Source: Terebella lapidaria
Taxonomy: Eukaryota > Annelida > Polychaeta > Terebellida > Terebellidae
DNA: 64,000 nucleotides
NCBI GenBank assembly: GCA_949152475.1
Contig: OX424555.1
Coordinates: 11,674,868-11,738,867 of the forward strand
Reading direction: 5' to 3'
A program made the position numbers and the translations under genes. Every line of letters begins with the position of its first letter. Within the stretch, counting starts at the first letter, position 1. A model generated the notes under the pieces. It was not told the DNA's origin. It worked only from the letters and a program-made list of their open reading frames with translations, and did no database searches. Positions 24,101-36,100 of this stretch are shown in pieces.

Positions 24101-27100
24101 TTTCTCCAATATCATGTCAATGACAGTTGGCTTGTAATACGTAGATAATTGCCCTTTGAAACCCATTTTAAAGTTGGACTTGACCGAGGTCCAAACGTCA
24201 CTGAGGTCCCTATAGAATTTTGAATGTTTGATCTTTCCTCTCATGATGTCGTCATCGCTTGGAGGCGAATTCACACAGGTCGATCCTTCTTCATCATTTT
24301 CATAGTCTTGATTCCATTCGTCATCACTCATGCCTTTTATTCTATTTTCCAGGATGCTTAGGTGTTTCTCCATTTTATCTGTTGTTTGCCGTGAGCCGAG
24401 AACTTCACACATACTGTGAAAGTGATTCCTTATTGTCTCAAACGATGAGGAAGTCACAATAAATGCCAAGTTTCTCAGTACAAACTCGCGCATTCCCTTA
24501 TCCAAGTTTAGGGGTGCCAAACTTCGAATGAAAGTCTTCATCATGTGGGCTGAGCATACATGGGGATATGTTTTAAGTTTGATGTTGGTTAATGATTTCT
24601 CGCCATGAATGACTCCCCAACACCATTGTAGATGTCCAATAACATCCGTTTTGTTGAACACCGAAACTACGGCTTGTAGTATTGGCCACGAGAAGTCAGA
24701 TTCAACTCTTCTGGGTATCATGATTGAAGACGAGGTCTTTTCTCTCAGCGAGTTGCAAACTCTGTCCAAGAAGTGTCGGATCTCACTACTGTGTTGGTCT
24801 GTTGACAAGAATTCAGCAACAGGAAATGCCATGCTTCCTTTGCTTGGGTTAGGCATGACCAGAGAGTACAGATACACATTTTTCTGTCCAGGTATTTTCT
24901 TTAGTATACCGCTCGTTGCGTCTAGGTTTAATATGCCCTCTTGTTTTCTCGCTTCCTGAAGATAAATTTCCAGTTGTTGATGACAATACAGATGACACTG
25001 AAATGGCTTGTAGGCGAAAAACTGAATGAATCCACCTGTTTCTATATCTTCGTAAACGTCTTGTAGGATTTTTACTTCTTGTGTGATGTCTGTATGTAGG
25101 TTTACACTATTAACCTCAGACCGAATCTTTCTCAATACCTCTTGAGATTGTGGCTGAGTGGTGTTACCGCCGAGAATAGCATCTTCAGTCATCGTTGCAT
25201 AGCGTTGATAAAACACTTCATTAATTGATCTTCCCTGAAGTGTCTGAGCAGTTTTGAGCCGATTCTCTCCTCTAACAGGCCGTTTCTTTGTGTCTTTCGC
25301 TGAATGCATTAAGCTGCCAAATCTTTTGACTCTAACAGTGACATCAGATCCTTCCTCAGGGGCTCTTTTCACGGTAAAGACGTACCTGCAGCATGTTCCG
25401 TATTTACATTTACCCACAATTCTGCAATATGGAGCAGAAGATTTTCTGCTATCTTCTTTTTTCACACGATTTGATTTGAAAACAATTGGGCAGTACTGCT
25501 GTTGTTCTGCAAATTTTTCAGCAAATAAATTTGCATATGCTGATTTGAGTCCAGTCATCTTCTTCGATGGTTTAACTGATTTCCAATCATCAGCTGTTAT
25601 GTTGAATTTGAATTTCTTTTGTATGTCCGGTGGTTCTTTCCTTAATCTTGTAATGTCATCTTCATTATCGTTTGGCTGTGTGTCGCTTGAAAAGCTAATA
25701 TCGTTGTAGCTATCCACACTATTGCCTTCTTCTTCAGAATTGGAATGCTGTATCCGCTCTTGCTGTGACGCGTCACAAAGAGGACATGTATATTCAGAAT
25801 TCTTGTCGCTGCTATTGTTCTTGAAACCAACACATGAGAAATGGAACCAGTCTTCGCAACAGTCACACTGGACCATTGGCCTTCTTGGATTGTTAGGTTT
25901 TCGACATATACAAAACAACTGCTCCTCTTCTGAATTCTTACTTCCATCACTGTCATTATCGTCTCCATGTGATTTCATCCTCTGCTCACTACCATGGTCA
26001 CTTTTCCGGGACTTCATGCCGATTTCATCATCTTCCTCAGACGTCATCTGATCCTGATCATCACTTTCCTCAGACTTCATGCGGACCTCATCATCTTCCT
26101 CAGATGATATATAATCCTGACCCTCGTCACTTTCCTCGGAATCGAGGCCGAACTCATCATCTTCATCAGACGAAATTCTATTCCGACTCTCATCACTTTC
26201 TTCAGACTTCATCCCAACCTCATCATCTTCCTCAGACGATGCTCTATCCTGACCCTCATCACTTTCCTCAGACTTAAGGCCTACCTCATAATCTTCCTCA
26301 GACGATGCTCTATCCTGACCCTCATCACTTTCTTCAGACTTCATGCCGACCTCATCATCTTCCTCAGACGATGCTCTATCCTGACCCTCATCACTTTCCT
26401 CAGATTTCATGCCGACCTCATCATCTTCCTCAGACGATACTCTATCTTGACCCTCATCACTTTCCTCAGACTTCATGCCGACCTCATCATCTTCCTCAGA
26501 CGATGCTCTATCTTGACCCTCATCACTTTCCTGAGACTTCATGCCGACCTCATCATCTTCCTCAGACGATACTCTATCTTGACCCTCATCACTTTCCTCA
26601 GACTTCATGCCGACCTCATCATCTTCCTCAGACGATGCTCTATCTTGACCCTCATCACTTTCCTGAGACTTCATGCCGACCTCATCATCTTCCTCAGACG
26701 ATGCTCTATCTTGACCCTCATCACTTTCCTGAGACTTCATGCCGACCTCATCATCTTCCTCAGACGATACTCTATCTTGACCCTCATCACTTTCCTCAGA
26801 CTTCATGCCGACCTCATCATCTTCCTCAGACGATGCTCTATCTTGACCCTCATCACTTTCCTGAGACTTTATGCCGACCTTATCATCTTCCTCAGACGAT
26901 ACTCTATCTTGACCCTCATCACTTTCCTCATACTTCATGCCGACCTTATCATCTTCCTCAGACGATGCTCTATCCTGACCCTCATCACTTTCCTCAGACT
27001 TCATGCCGACCTCATCATCTTCCTCAGACGATGCTCTATCCTGAGCCTCATCACTTTCCTCAGACTTCATGCCGACCTCATCATCTTCCTCAGACGATGC

Positions 27101-30100
27101 TCTATCCTGAGCCTCATCACTTTCCTCAGACTTCATGCCGACCTTATCATCTTCCTCAGACGATGCTCTATCCTGACCCTCATCACTTTCCTCAGACTTC
27201 ATGGCGACCTCATCATCTTCCTCAGACGATGCTCTATCCTGAGCCTCATCACTTTCCTCAGACTTCATGCCGACCTCATCATCTTCCTCAGACGATGCTC
27301 TATCTTGACCATCATCACTTTCCTCAGACTTCATGTCGAACTCGTCATCTTTCCCAGACGATTTTGTATCCCGACCCTCATGAACATCACCTCTTTCCTG
27401 GGACTTCATGCCAACCTCATCATCTTCCTCAGACGATTTTGTATCCTGACCCTCAAGACCATCATCTCTTTCCTGGGACGTCATGGCGACTTCATCATCT
27501 TCCTCAGATATTAACATATCCTGACCATCACCTCTTTCCTGGGACTTCATGCCAAGCTCAGCATCTTCCTCAGACGATTTAGTATCCTCACTCTCATGAC
27601 CATCATCTCTTTCCTGGGACTTCATGGAGACCTTTGACTTCCACTCCTCATCACCCTCCTCTTCTTCTGACTTTACATTTCCTTTTCCCTGATTTTTTTC
27701 ATTCGAGATCGCCTTCTTATTTGACCCTTTCTCATCACTGGAAGTGGAATCCATACGCAAATCGAGGTCAGAGCTGGAACCATGAGGGCTGATGTTGATA
27801 TTTTCTCTTCTTGGGAAAAGTCCATCTCGTACATCACGTGTCAACTGCCTGATGTGATGGCGGTCTTGTGTCCATATGGAGTACAATATTTTCCTGTGCC
27901 TTGGGGTATTACCAATGTTAATTGTAACTGCCGCTCTGCCCCAAACGCTATCAGGATTCCTCCAGCCCTGTCTAGTATTTCCTTCTTCTTGGGCCAGAAA
28001 GTGGGCAAATGCTGTTATCTGCTCCCTGTCAAGTGTCGACATCTTTCATGCCTAAAAATTGATGCAAATAAATATATTTGGGTTGCTCGCAACTGCATGG
28101 TAGTCAGAGGCTTACTAGTAGTCCCCCCAAACACATTGATTGTTTAGATTGGGCTACTAGTACTAGCACTATTGACTTCGAAACCTGGGAATGGTGTCAA
28201 GGTACCAAAAAATGCACCATATGGGACTTCCCATAAGATCAAATTAACCCAAACTAAAAATTTTCAAGTGCCACTTGATTTTTAATTTACACACCTTCAT
28301 TTATTCATGGCATTGAGTTTAAGCAATCACCATCATCCCAGTTTCAAGGTCATCGAGAGATCCACCATATATGACTTCATATGTATGCTAATATTACAAA
28401 GCTGACCTCTATCTTCAAACGTATTTTCTCCAAAGACCAAACAAGACATAAAAGCATATAGGCTATGTGGCATCCCCTTTTTTTAGGTTAACAGACCTTT
28501 GGCCTGATAACCTATTGCCGTGGCGTTTCATCCGTCGTCCGTTGTCGTCGTCCATCTACATTTTTATCTTTAAGGACTGATTGCACGTAACATACCAGTG
28601 ACTGCAGTGAAGCAATTTTCCATTGACTTATAATGTGGAAGTAAAGGTAACCCAAAACTTGGCTAACACACACACACATACTCATGGATCAAGAACCGAG
28701 AGCCGAAGCTGTGCAATTTGATGATTAGATAAACCATTTTATACGTTTCACCATAACGAACACTGGTGTTTTCCGCTTGACAAACAGGGGTTGTTGCGAA
28801 TATGGGCCCAAGTATCATATCGTGAGCCATCCTCTATATTAAATAAAGATTAAAAAAGGTGCGAGAAGGATTAAATGGTATGTTTTCACTGGACGAGTAA
28901 TATTAAGGAGCAGTGTACGGTACTTGGGCCCGAATGGGTATACTTTGTTGTGGTAAAAATAATGAGAATAGCTAGGGCGGCCCAAGTATCATATCCTGCG
29001 CCTTCCTCTATATTCAATAAGGATTAAAAAGGTGCGAGACGGATTAAATGGTATGTTTTCAGTGGACGAGTAGTATTAAGGAGCAGTGTATGGTACTTGG
29101 GCCGCTAGGGCTATACTTTCTGTGAGATGGCCAGTACGACAATGAACTGAACATTCGTAATCCAAAACACCTCGGTGCAACCGAGTACATATCCCCCATG
29201 AGTTTTACTAGCATCACTAGCTATTTGCTGTACGACATAATCCTTACGTACGCTTTGTTGTGAGTGTATTTTGTCTACTGAGAAATAGGTCGGATAATAA
29301 CATATGAAAACGATGATTTTAATAAATTTTACTTTGTTTAGTAAGAACCTCGGTTGGTAATCCTTGATGGCCAACAATCAGAGGCCAAGTTTAAAGTTGA
29401 TTGGAATTGTGTACATTGATAAATTTGATACCTTTATATTTACATTATAAGTGAATGGATAGCTGGTCAGTTCCAGGTACATGATTATTACATGCAATCA
29501 ATCCTTGAAGTTTATGGACGAATCTTTCTGTAATTTTGCACACACAAAAATACGACAATCAGGTCGTCTTTTTGAACTTCAATGTCACCATTAGATGTGC
29601 TGCATATGACTTTATATACGTTAAATAATACAAATATTTGAGCTCTATCAACAAGTGTTTTGTAGAGGCCAAGTCACATATTTCAGGTCAGTTGAGATTT
29701 TGCCTCCAAGCCGCATATGGTTAAATTCAAGGTCACCAGAAGATATGCAATATATAAGCTTATACACAATCCTAACCTGTAGCTGCAATTGTTTAAGCAC
29801 CAGAGGACAATTCACACATTCCACGTCAGATATTAGCACTAGAAGTCATCCCAGATCAACTTCAGGGTAATCATTGGTTGTACCATATACGACTTCCTAT
29901 ATGTGAAAACAAGCTCTATCTACAAGAAGCAAATTTGAATAATTTTCGCACAAAATGGCAGTTTTGACCTTTCAAGGTAATCGGAGGTCCAGTTCAAGGT
30001 TACCACACAAATCGCCATATATGACTTCTCATTTGTAAGTGCCAATATCTAAGCTATATCTTCAAGCATTCTAGGAGTACAGCTGCAGCAACTCCCACTA

Positions 30101-33100
30101 TCAAGGAAAAAAGTGCCAAAAATTTTCCAATCTGTTCTACAAATGTTGAATTTTTCAGGCTTACAAATGGGCCATATTGATAGTACTGTGATCTGGAACC
30201 AAATTAATTCTTTACCGATCTGTTGAAAATTAGCCCAAAGGCTAAGATAGGTTACCGGACAATTTTGGTTTGGCCATGGCAGCATTGGCAGGTAACAGAC
30301 TTTGAGATTTACCAATCAAGGTTCGCAGTGTAAACTAGGGCTGGCTATCGGTACCGAGATTTGTATCGATTATCGTCGGCATAGTATCGATAGTATATCG
30401 ATAGTATATCGTTTTCTTGTCATTTCCAATATCGAACTAATCCCAAGAGTGCGGTCAATAAATGAGCTGGCAATTTGTTGCTCTCCCTCAGGCACGCTAT
30501 TGAAGCTGAGTGTATGATCAATCAGTTTGCTAATTGACGTGATTAACATCCATAATCTCATTAATCTATGTGTTCAAACTTTATATCATACATCACTCAA
30601 GCGACGTGCGTTACTTGGGTTGATCGTACATGCAAGATTTGCGCATGTGTGAATTGCAATACAACAATGGCTAATGGTGAATTTCAAACTGCGAAAATAT
30701 TGTGTTATCAACTTATCATGATGATTGTGATTTGTGATCTCGCTGATCTGCCATTCTGTCAATTGAAATGAACTTGTCATCTATTTGGGAATAAATAAAT
30801 GTGTTTGATGATTAACGCAATGTGAATAAAGCTTGTGTTCAGTTTATTTGTTCATTTTACATGTACATTTATTTGAATTATTTCAAACCCTACATGTATG
30901 TATTGAAGATATTCACAGTTCGCAAATGCTGAATACTTCCTGCACTGTCGCGACAACAAAATATGTGTATAAAGTGCTTATTCAGGTGATAAACTTTAAG
31001 TAATTGTCATGAACTATGAAGTATCATCGCTATTTTTAACTACGATATTGACTATCGATATTTTGACTTTCATATCGATAATCGTTTTTCCCGTATGTAT
31101 CGATAGATATATCGATATTTCGATATATCGTGCCAGCCCTAGTGTAAACATATGACCTTGGGATTTACCAATCAAGGTCATCCGTATGAACTTCGATGTT
31201 ACCATTACATGTATGTGTGCGGCATTTGATATTCTATATTTGGGGTGGAATCGTTTAGGCCGCTCAGGTCAATTTACACATTCCAAGTCAGACATTTGGC
31301 ACTCAAGGTCATCTGACGTCAAGTTCAAGGTCATCATTATTTGTGCCATATATGTCTTCCTATATGTTCATAATGCAAACATGAGCTCTATCTGCAAGCA
31401 TTTCATCTACAGAGGCAAATCTGGGCATTTTTTGACCCCAAAATGGCTGTTTTGACCTTTCAAGGTCATCGAAGGTCAAATTCTAGGTCACCACACAAGT
31501 CGCCATATATGACTTCCCATTTGAAAGTGCCAATTTCTAAGCTCTATCTTCAAGCATTCTATGAGTACAGTCCAGACAGCGCCCATTTTGAAGGAAAGAG
31601 TGCCGAAAATTTTCTAAGTCCAAAATTTTTTTCAAAGGGTGAAAATTTTTTTTTGCCTAGAAATGGCCCAAAATGGATAGTAATGCGATTTGGGGCGAAA
31701 AAATTTTTTTTCGCCGACTCGTCAAAAATTCTAAATGGCCGCCACACTGAGATCGGCGATTTAAGGGCAACAAAACTTATACACGTCACAGAGGTATATA
31801 AGAGGAATCTTCTTAAGCAAAAATCTCAAAACTGATCAGACAGTTTTTGAGAAAATACAGACCAGGTGCAAATTTGAGCGTTTTTCGACCCCAAAATGGC
31901 TGTTTTGACCTTTCAAGGTCATCCAAGGTCAAATTCAAGGTCACCACACAAGTCGCCATATATGACTTCCCATTTGAAAGTGCCAATTTCTAAGCTCTAT
32001 CTTCAAAGCATTTGAAAGTGCCAATTTCTAAGCTCTAAGTCCAAAATTTTTAGGTTACCGGACCTATGGTCCGATAACCTATTGGCATGGCGTTGCGTCC
32101 GTCGTCCGTCGTCGTCCACATTTTTATCTTTTTTGTTTAAGGGCGAATTTTTCTGAAATTTTGCAGAAAAATACTTAAAAATAATTCAAGAAGGAGGTAT
32201 TTTTTAGTTTTTTGGGCCGAGTTTGGGCCAAAATGGCCCACTTCGAGCGATTCAAGCGCAACGAAATTTATAGACATCATAGAAGTACATATGAGGAGTC
32301 TTATGTATCAAAAAGAAAAAAAGTTACTGAACAGATTTCGAGAAAATGGCCGCCAAAGTCCAAAATCAGACATTTTTCGTCGAAAACGGCCGTCATTTTG
32401 AAAAAAAAAGCAAAAATCAAAAAACTAAAAAATACCTCCTTCTTGAATTATTTTAAAGTATTTTTGTGCAAAATTTCAGAAAAACTCGCCGGTAAACAAA
32501 AAAGATAAAAATGTGGACGACGACGACGACGACGACGGACGCAACGCCATGCCAATAGTTTATCGGACCATAGGTGCGGTAACCTAAAAATCACCATGGC
32601 GAAAAAAAAAGTCTTACGTTCTGCGATACAAAAGTATGGCCGCAGGCCGCGTTATCACCTTCCCACTAGTGATCGGAATTGGTTAGACTTTCATGTTTGA
32701 TGGCTGGTTGGTCACAAGTCAACTGTTCGATTATGCTCCAAAGAAATGCTCCAGCATGGGTAGGAACAATATCGGAAGAAGAACCAATCGATGATTGGTT
32801 TGGTTGGATAGACACGTATACAATCCCCGAATATTATTTGGACCAATGTGTAAGATACTAGCAATGACATGATGTAATTCAATATGTCCTAACCTCTGAA
32901 AATGTACATAACTTCAATCCATCAATTCACTAAAGGCATTTCGTGACTAGTACGGATCAGAATTAATACCGTACATAATGATAAGAAATAAGTTGCTAAA
33001 TGTCATAAAAAAAAACCAAACCAAATCCATGTCTAATGCCATTAACACTGAACATGTGACTCAAAATTGTCTAGACAACACAACTTACAATGTCCCATCA

Positions 33101-36100
33101 CGATTCCCATGCCAGGAGTTCACCGATAATAGTTGTATAATAACAATCATGGTTCATACCATTGTACCATGCGTGACTTTCAACAGATGGCACTCTCGCA
33201 TCAGTTTATAATTATGCATAGTAGCAAAGGGAATTATTGGGTGCATTATGATGTGAACTCAGCCCTGTGAAGTTTGCCGAACTGCATTTCGTACTTGACT
33301 GACGATTTTTGTTGATCATTTGTGTATAATTCCAATTAATCGATTGTGCACAAATACAATCGAGCGCTTGAAATATGACTCAAACAACCAATCATCGATT
33401 ATAATCGATGATTGATCACACCACTACTTCCCACACTCAACTGTGACAGGGACGCGCGCTTCAAATGTGAAGCTGCCACTAGTGAAAAAGCCGCTTCCCA
33501 AAGGGTTAACCCAGTAGACATAGATCTACATGTACCTGTCCTAACTCCTGGTGTAGGCGACATTAATGATTGAAGTATACCCACATGAGCACTCACAAAC
33601 CACATCATACGCTATTCAAAGAAGCATTATTTAGGTCTACATGTTCAACGCTCACCGTTCCCAATTCTTAAGCAAAGTGGATGGGCGCTTTTTCTCTTCT
33701 CCTAACGGTGGACATATGCTGCGTTCCAATCATATCGTGCAAATGGTGTCACAGTGCACTAGCGGGAAGTCAGAAAGTGGGCCTACGAGCTGTTGCTTTC
33801 CATTGACAAATAGCCATACTCGTCAGGCCCCCTATTGCATAAATTGCGAACTAACTCATTCCAAAAATATTGACAAATACAGTCAAATTTTCACTCTTTT
33901 TTTTTAAGTTTCGAATCATGTTATTCATATACTAGTAGGCCTACTGTACAGTAATAGGTAAAACGAACAATGTGTTTCTATTCTATGTTGCTTTTATGGA
34001 CGATTTCATTTGCGGGCATGTTTTACTTACTTGTGCAGATTGAGTGAAAACTCCCTCAACTTCACAGGTTGTGCAAATGGGAATTTGCAGTCCTGTCACC
34101 TGGTCACGGATAGGAAGCAAAATACACCTCGGAAACCTGTGCGCTCCATTTGCACAACGTGATTGGAACGCAGCAAAACATTACGCGCTCGTTAAGGGTT
34201 GAAAGCATCAATTATTGGTGTTTCACCTTTCCAATGTTACATCGTGCAAAATCGTATACATACGTGTGTTTCACCTTTCCAAACCACAATTGAGGCTCAA
34301 TAGCGGTTGAAGGGTACGACAATATAATCATCGAAAAAAGTTAGGGATATGTCACTATAGAGCATGACAGTAGATCTACCAGTTTCTCACTGTCCCCAAA
34401 AACGACGATGAACCCCTTTTCAGATCGCAATTGCCAACCTAACATACATTGAGCAACACTTCTCTACTCCAGAATACCTTGGAACACCATCGAAAATTTA
34501 TTTTCCACAAAACCAAAATTCCACACGTGCGAAATAAAGCAACACGTGGATAAATGTCGTTGTGTGTGGTCTACAAGATTTGAGGTGGCTCACGGTTTAT
34601 AATATTTGAAAAATTACGTTAAAATGGACAAACACATGAAAAATCTATTTCATGACGAATGCCTATTTCAGTACATCAAAATTTGTAAATGGAATCCTGA
34701 GCCAGCCTGGGACAAGGGCTAATTGATACTTCTAATATGTTGCTTTAAGGTAGTACATTAGTTAGGGTGGCTCAAGGATTAGGATTTTGTCATAAAATAT
34801 GTAAAGTTGGTCAAAATCCCCAAAAAGTGAATTTTGCTAAGTTTTTATTTCAATGCGTCATATCTCGGAAATGAAATCTTGAGCCAGTCTTGAACTAATG
34901 CTGAATGATACTTCTAATATGTTGCTTCAAAGAAATATATTAGTTAGGGTGGCTCAAGGATTAGGATTTTGTCAGAAAATATATAAAGTTGGTCCAAATA
35001 CCCAAAAAGTGAATTTTGTTAAGTTTTTATTTCAATGCGTCATATCTCGGAAACGAAATCTCGAGCCAGTCTTGAACTAATGCTGCTTGATACTTCTAAT
35101 ATGTTGCTTCAAAGTAATATATTAGTTAGGGTGGCTCAAGGATTAGGATTTTGTCAGAAAATATGTAAAGTTGGTCAAAATCCCCAAAAAGTGAATTTTG
35201 CTAAGTTTTTATTTCAATGCGTCATATCTCGGAAACGAAATCTTGAGCCAGTCTTGAACTAATGCTGATTGATACTTCTAATATGTTGCTTCAAAGTAGT
35301 ATATCAGTTAGGGTGGCTCAAGGATTAGGATTTTGTCAGAAAATATGTAAAGTTGGTCCAAATACCCAAAAAGTGAATTTTGTTAAGTTTTTATTTCAAT
35401 GCGTCATATCTCGGAAACGAAATCTTGAGCCAGTCTTGAACTAATGCTGCTTGATACTTCTAATATGTTGCTTCAAAGAAATATATTAGTTAGGGTGGCT
35501 CAAGGATTAGGATTTTGTCAGAAAATATGTAAAGTTGGTCAAAATCCCCAAAAAGTGAATTTTGCTAAGTTTTTATTTCAATGCGTCATATCTCGGAAAC
35601 GAAATCTTGAGCCAGTCTTGAACTAATGCTGATTGATACTTCTAATATGTTGCTTCAAAGAAATATATTAGTTAGGGTGGCTCAAGGATTAGGATTTTGT
35701 CAGAAAATATGTAAAGTTGGTCAAAATCCCCAAAACGTGAATTTTGCTAAGTTTTTATTTCAATGCGTCATATCTCGGAAACGAAATCTTGAGCCAGTCT
35801 TGAACAAATGCTGAATGATACTTCTAATATGTTGCTTCAAAGAAATATATTAGTTAGGGTGGCTCAAGGATTAGGATTTTGTCAGAAAATATGTAAAGTT
35901 GGTCAATATACCCAAAAAGTGAATTTTGCTAAGTTTTTATTTCAATGCATCATATCTCGGAAACGAAATCTTGAGCCAGTCTTGAACTAATGCTGATTGA
36001 TACTTCCAATATGTTGCTTCAAGGTAGTATATTAGTTAGGGTGGCTCAAGGATTAGGATTTTGTCAGAAAATATGTAAAGTTGGTCAAAATCCCCAAAAA

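Larger units (their letters stand above)
13891..28042 (-). pseudogene. PHD finger-MULE transposase-USP-like gene, split by an LTR element
   Basis: Proposed single transposase gene of the giant element. Coding block 1 is 28042-23585. It is interrupted by the retrotransposon, resumes in the same frame at 15924-15593, and probably continues in exons at about 15498-15300, 15207-15152, 15051-14966, 14661-14569, 14468-14310 and 14071-13891. Order of domains: N-terminal region, acidic 22-aa repeats, PHD finger, MULE-like DDE domain, C-terminal USP (C19)-like peptidase. The last five exons agree in phase; the junctions on both sides of the 15.4-kb exon are unresolved. Alternatively, the 3' exons could be a separate gene. 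As it stands the copy is broken unless the 7.66-kb insertion is spliced out. Confidence 0.55.
23585..28042 (-). pseudogene. PHD finger-MULE/NOF-like transposase, main coding block
   Basis: 1,486 codons from ATG at 28042 to the insertion point. Residues ~147-670 are acidic 22-aa repeats (DEVGMKSEESDEGQDRASSE type). Residues 711-756 are a C4HC3 PHD finger (CICRKP..., MVQCDCCEDWFHFSC, YTCPLC) with the Met and Trp typical of H3K4me3-reading fingers. The DDE domain has LNLDAT (D1041), SDFSW (D1116), CSAH (1163-1166, the CxxH of MULE transposases) and VENYFG (E1357). The block ends NTCPLDN, with candidate catalytic Cys 1482. Expected role: nuclear recognition and excision of the foldback ends. All key residues I looked for are present. 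The downstream part is cut off by the LTR element. Confidence 0.8.
28043..34560. other. Loop non-coding region between transposase gene and right arm
   Basis: 6.5 kb on the 5' side of the transposase gene, so its promoter should lie near 28.1-28.5 kb. The rest is several MITEs (listed separately) and diverged repeats rich in AAGGTCATC and CCATATATGACTTCC motifs. I see no convincing gene; the ORFs here are short and unlike known proteins. Confidence 0.55.

Noticed and set aside
26305..27582. 425-aa plus-strand ORF with PHHFPQTSCRP repeats
   Set aside because: Antisense to the acidic repeats of the transposase; the sense frame continues into PHD and DDE domains.
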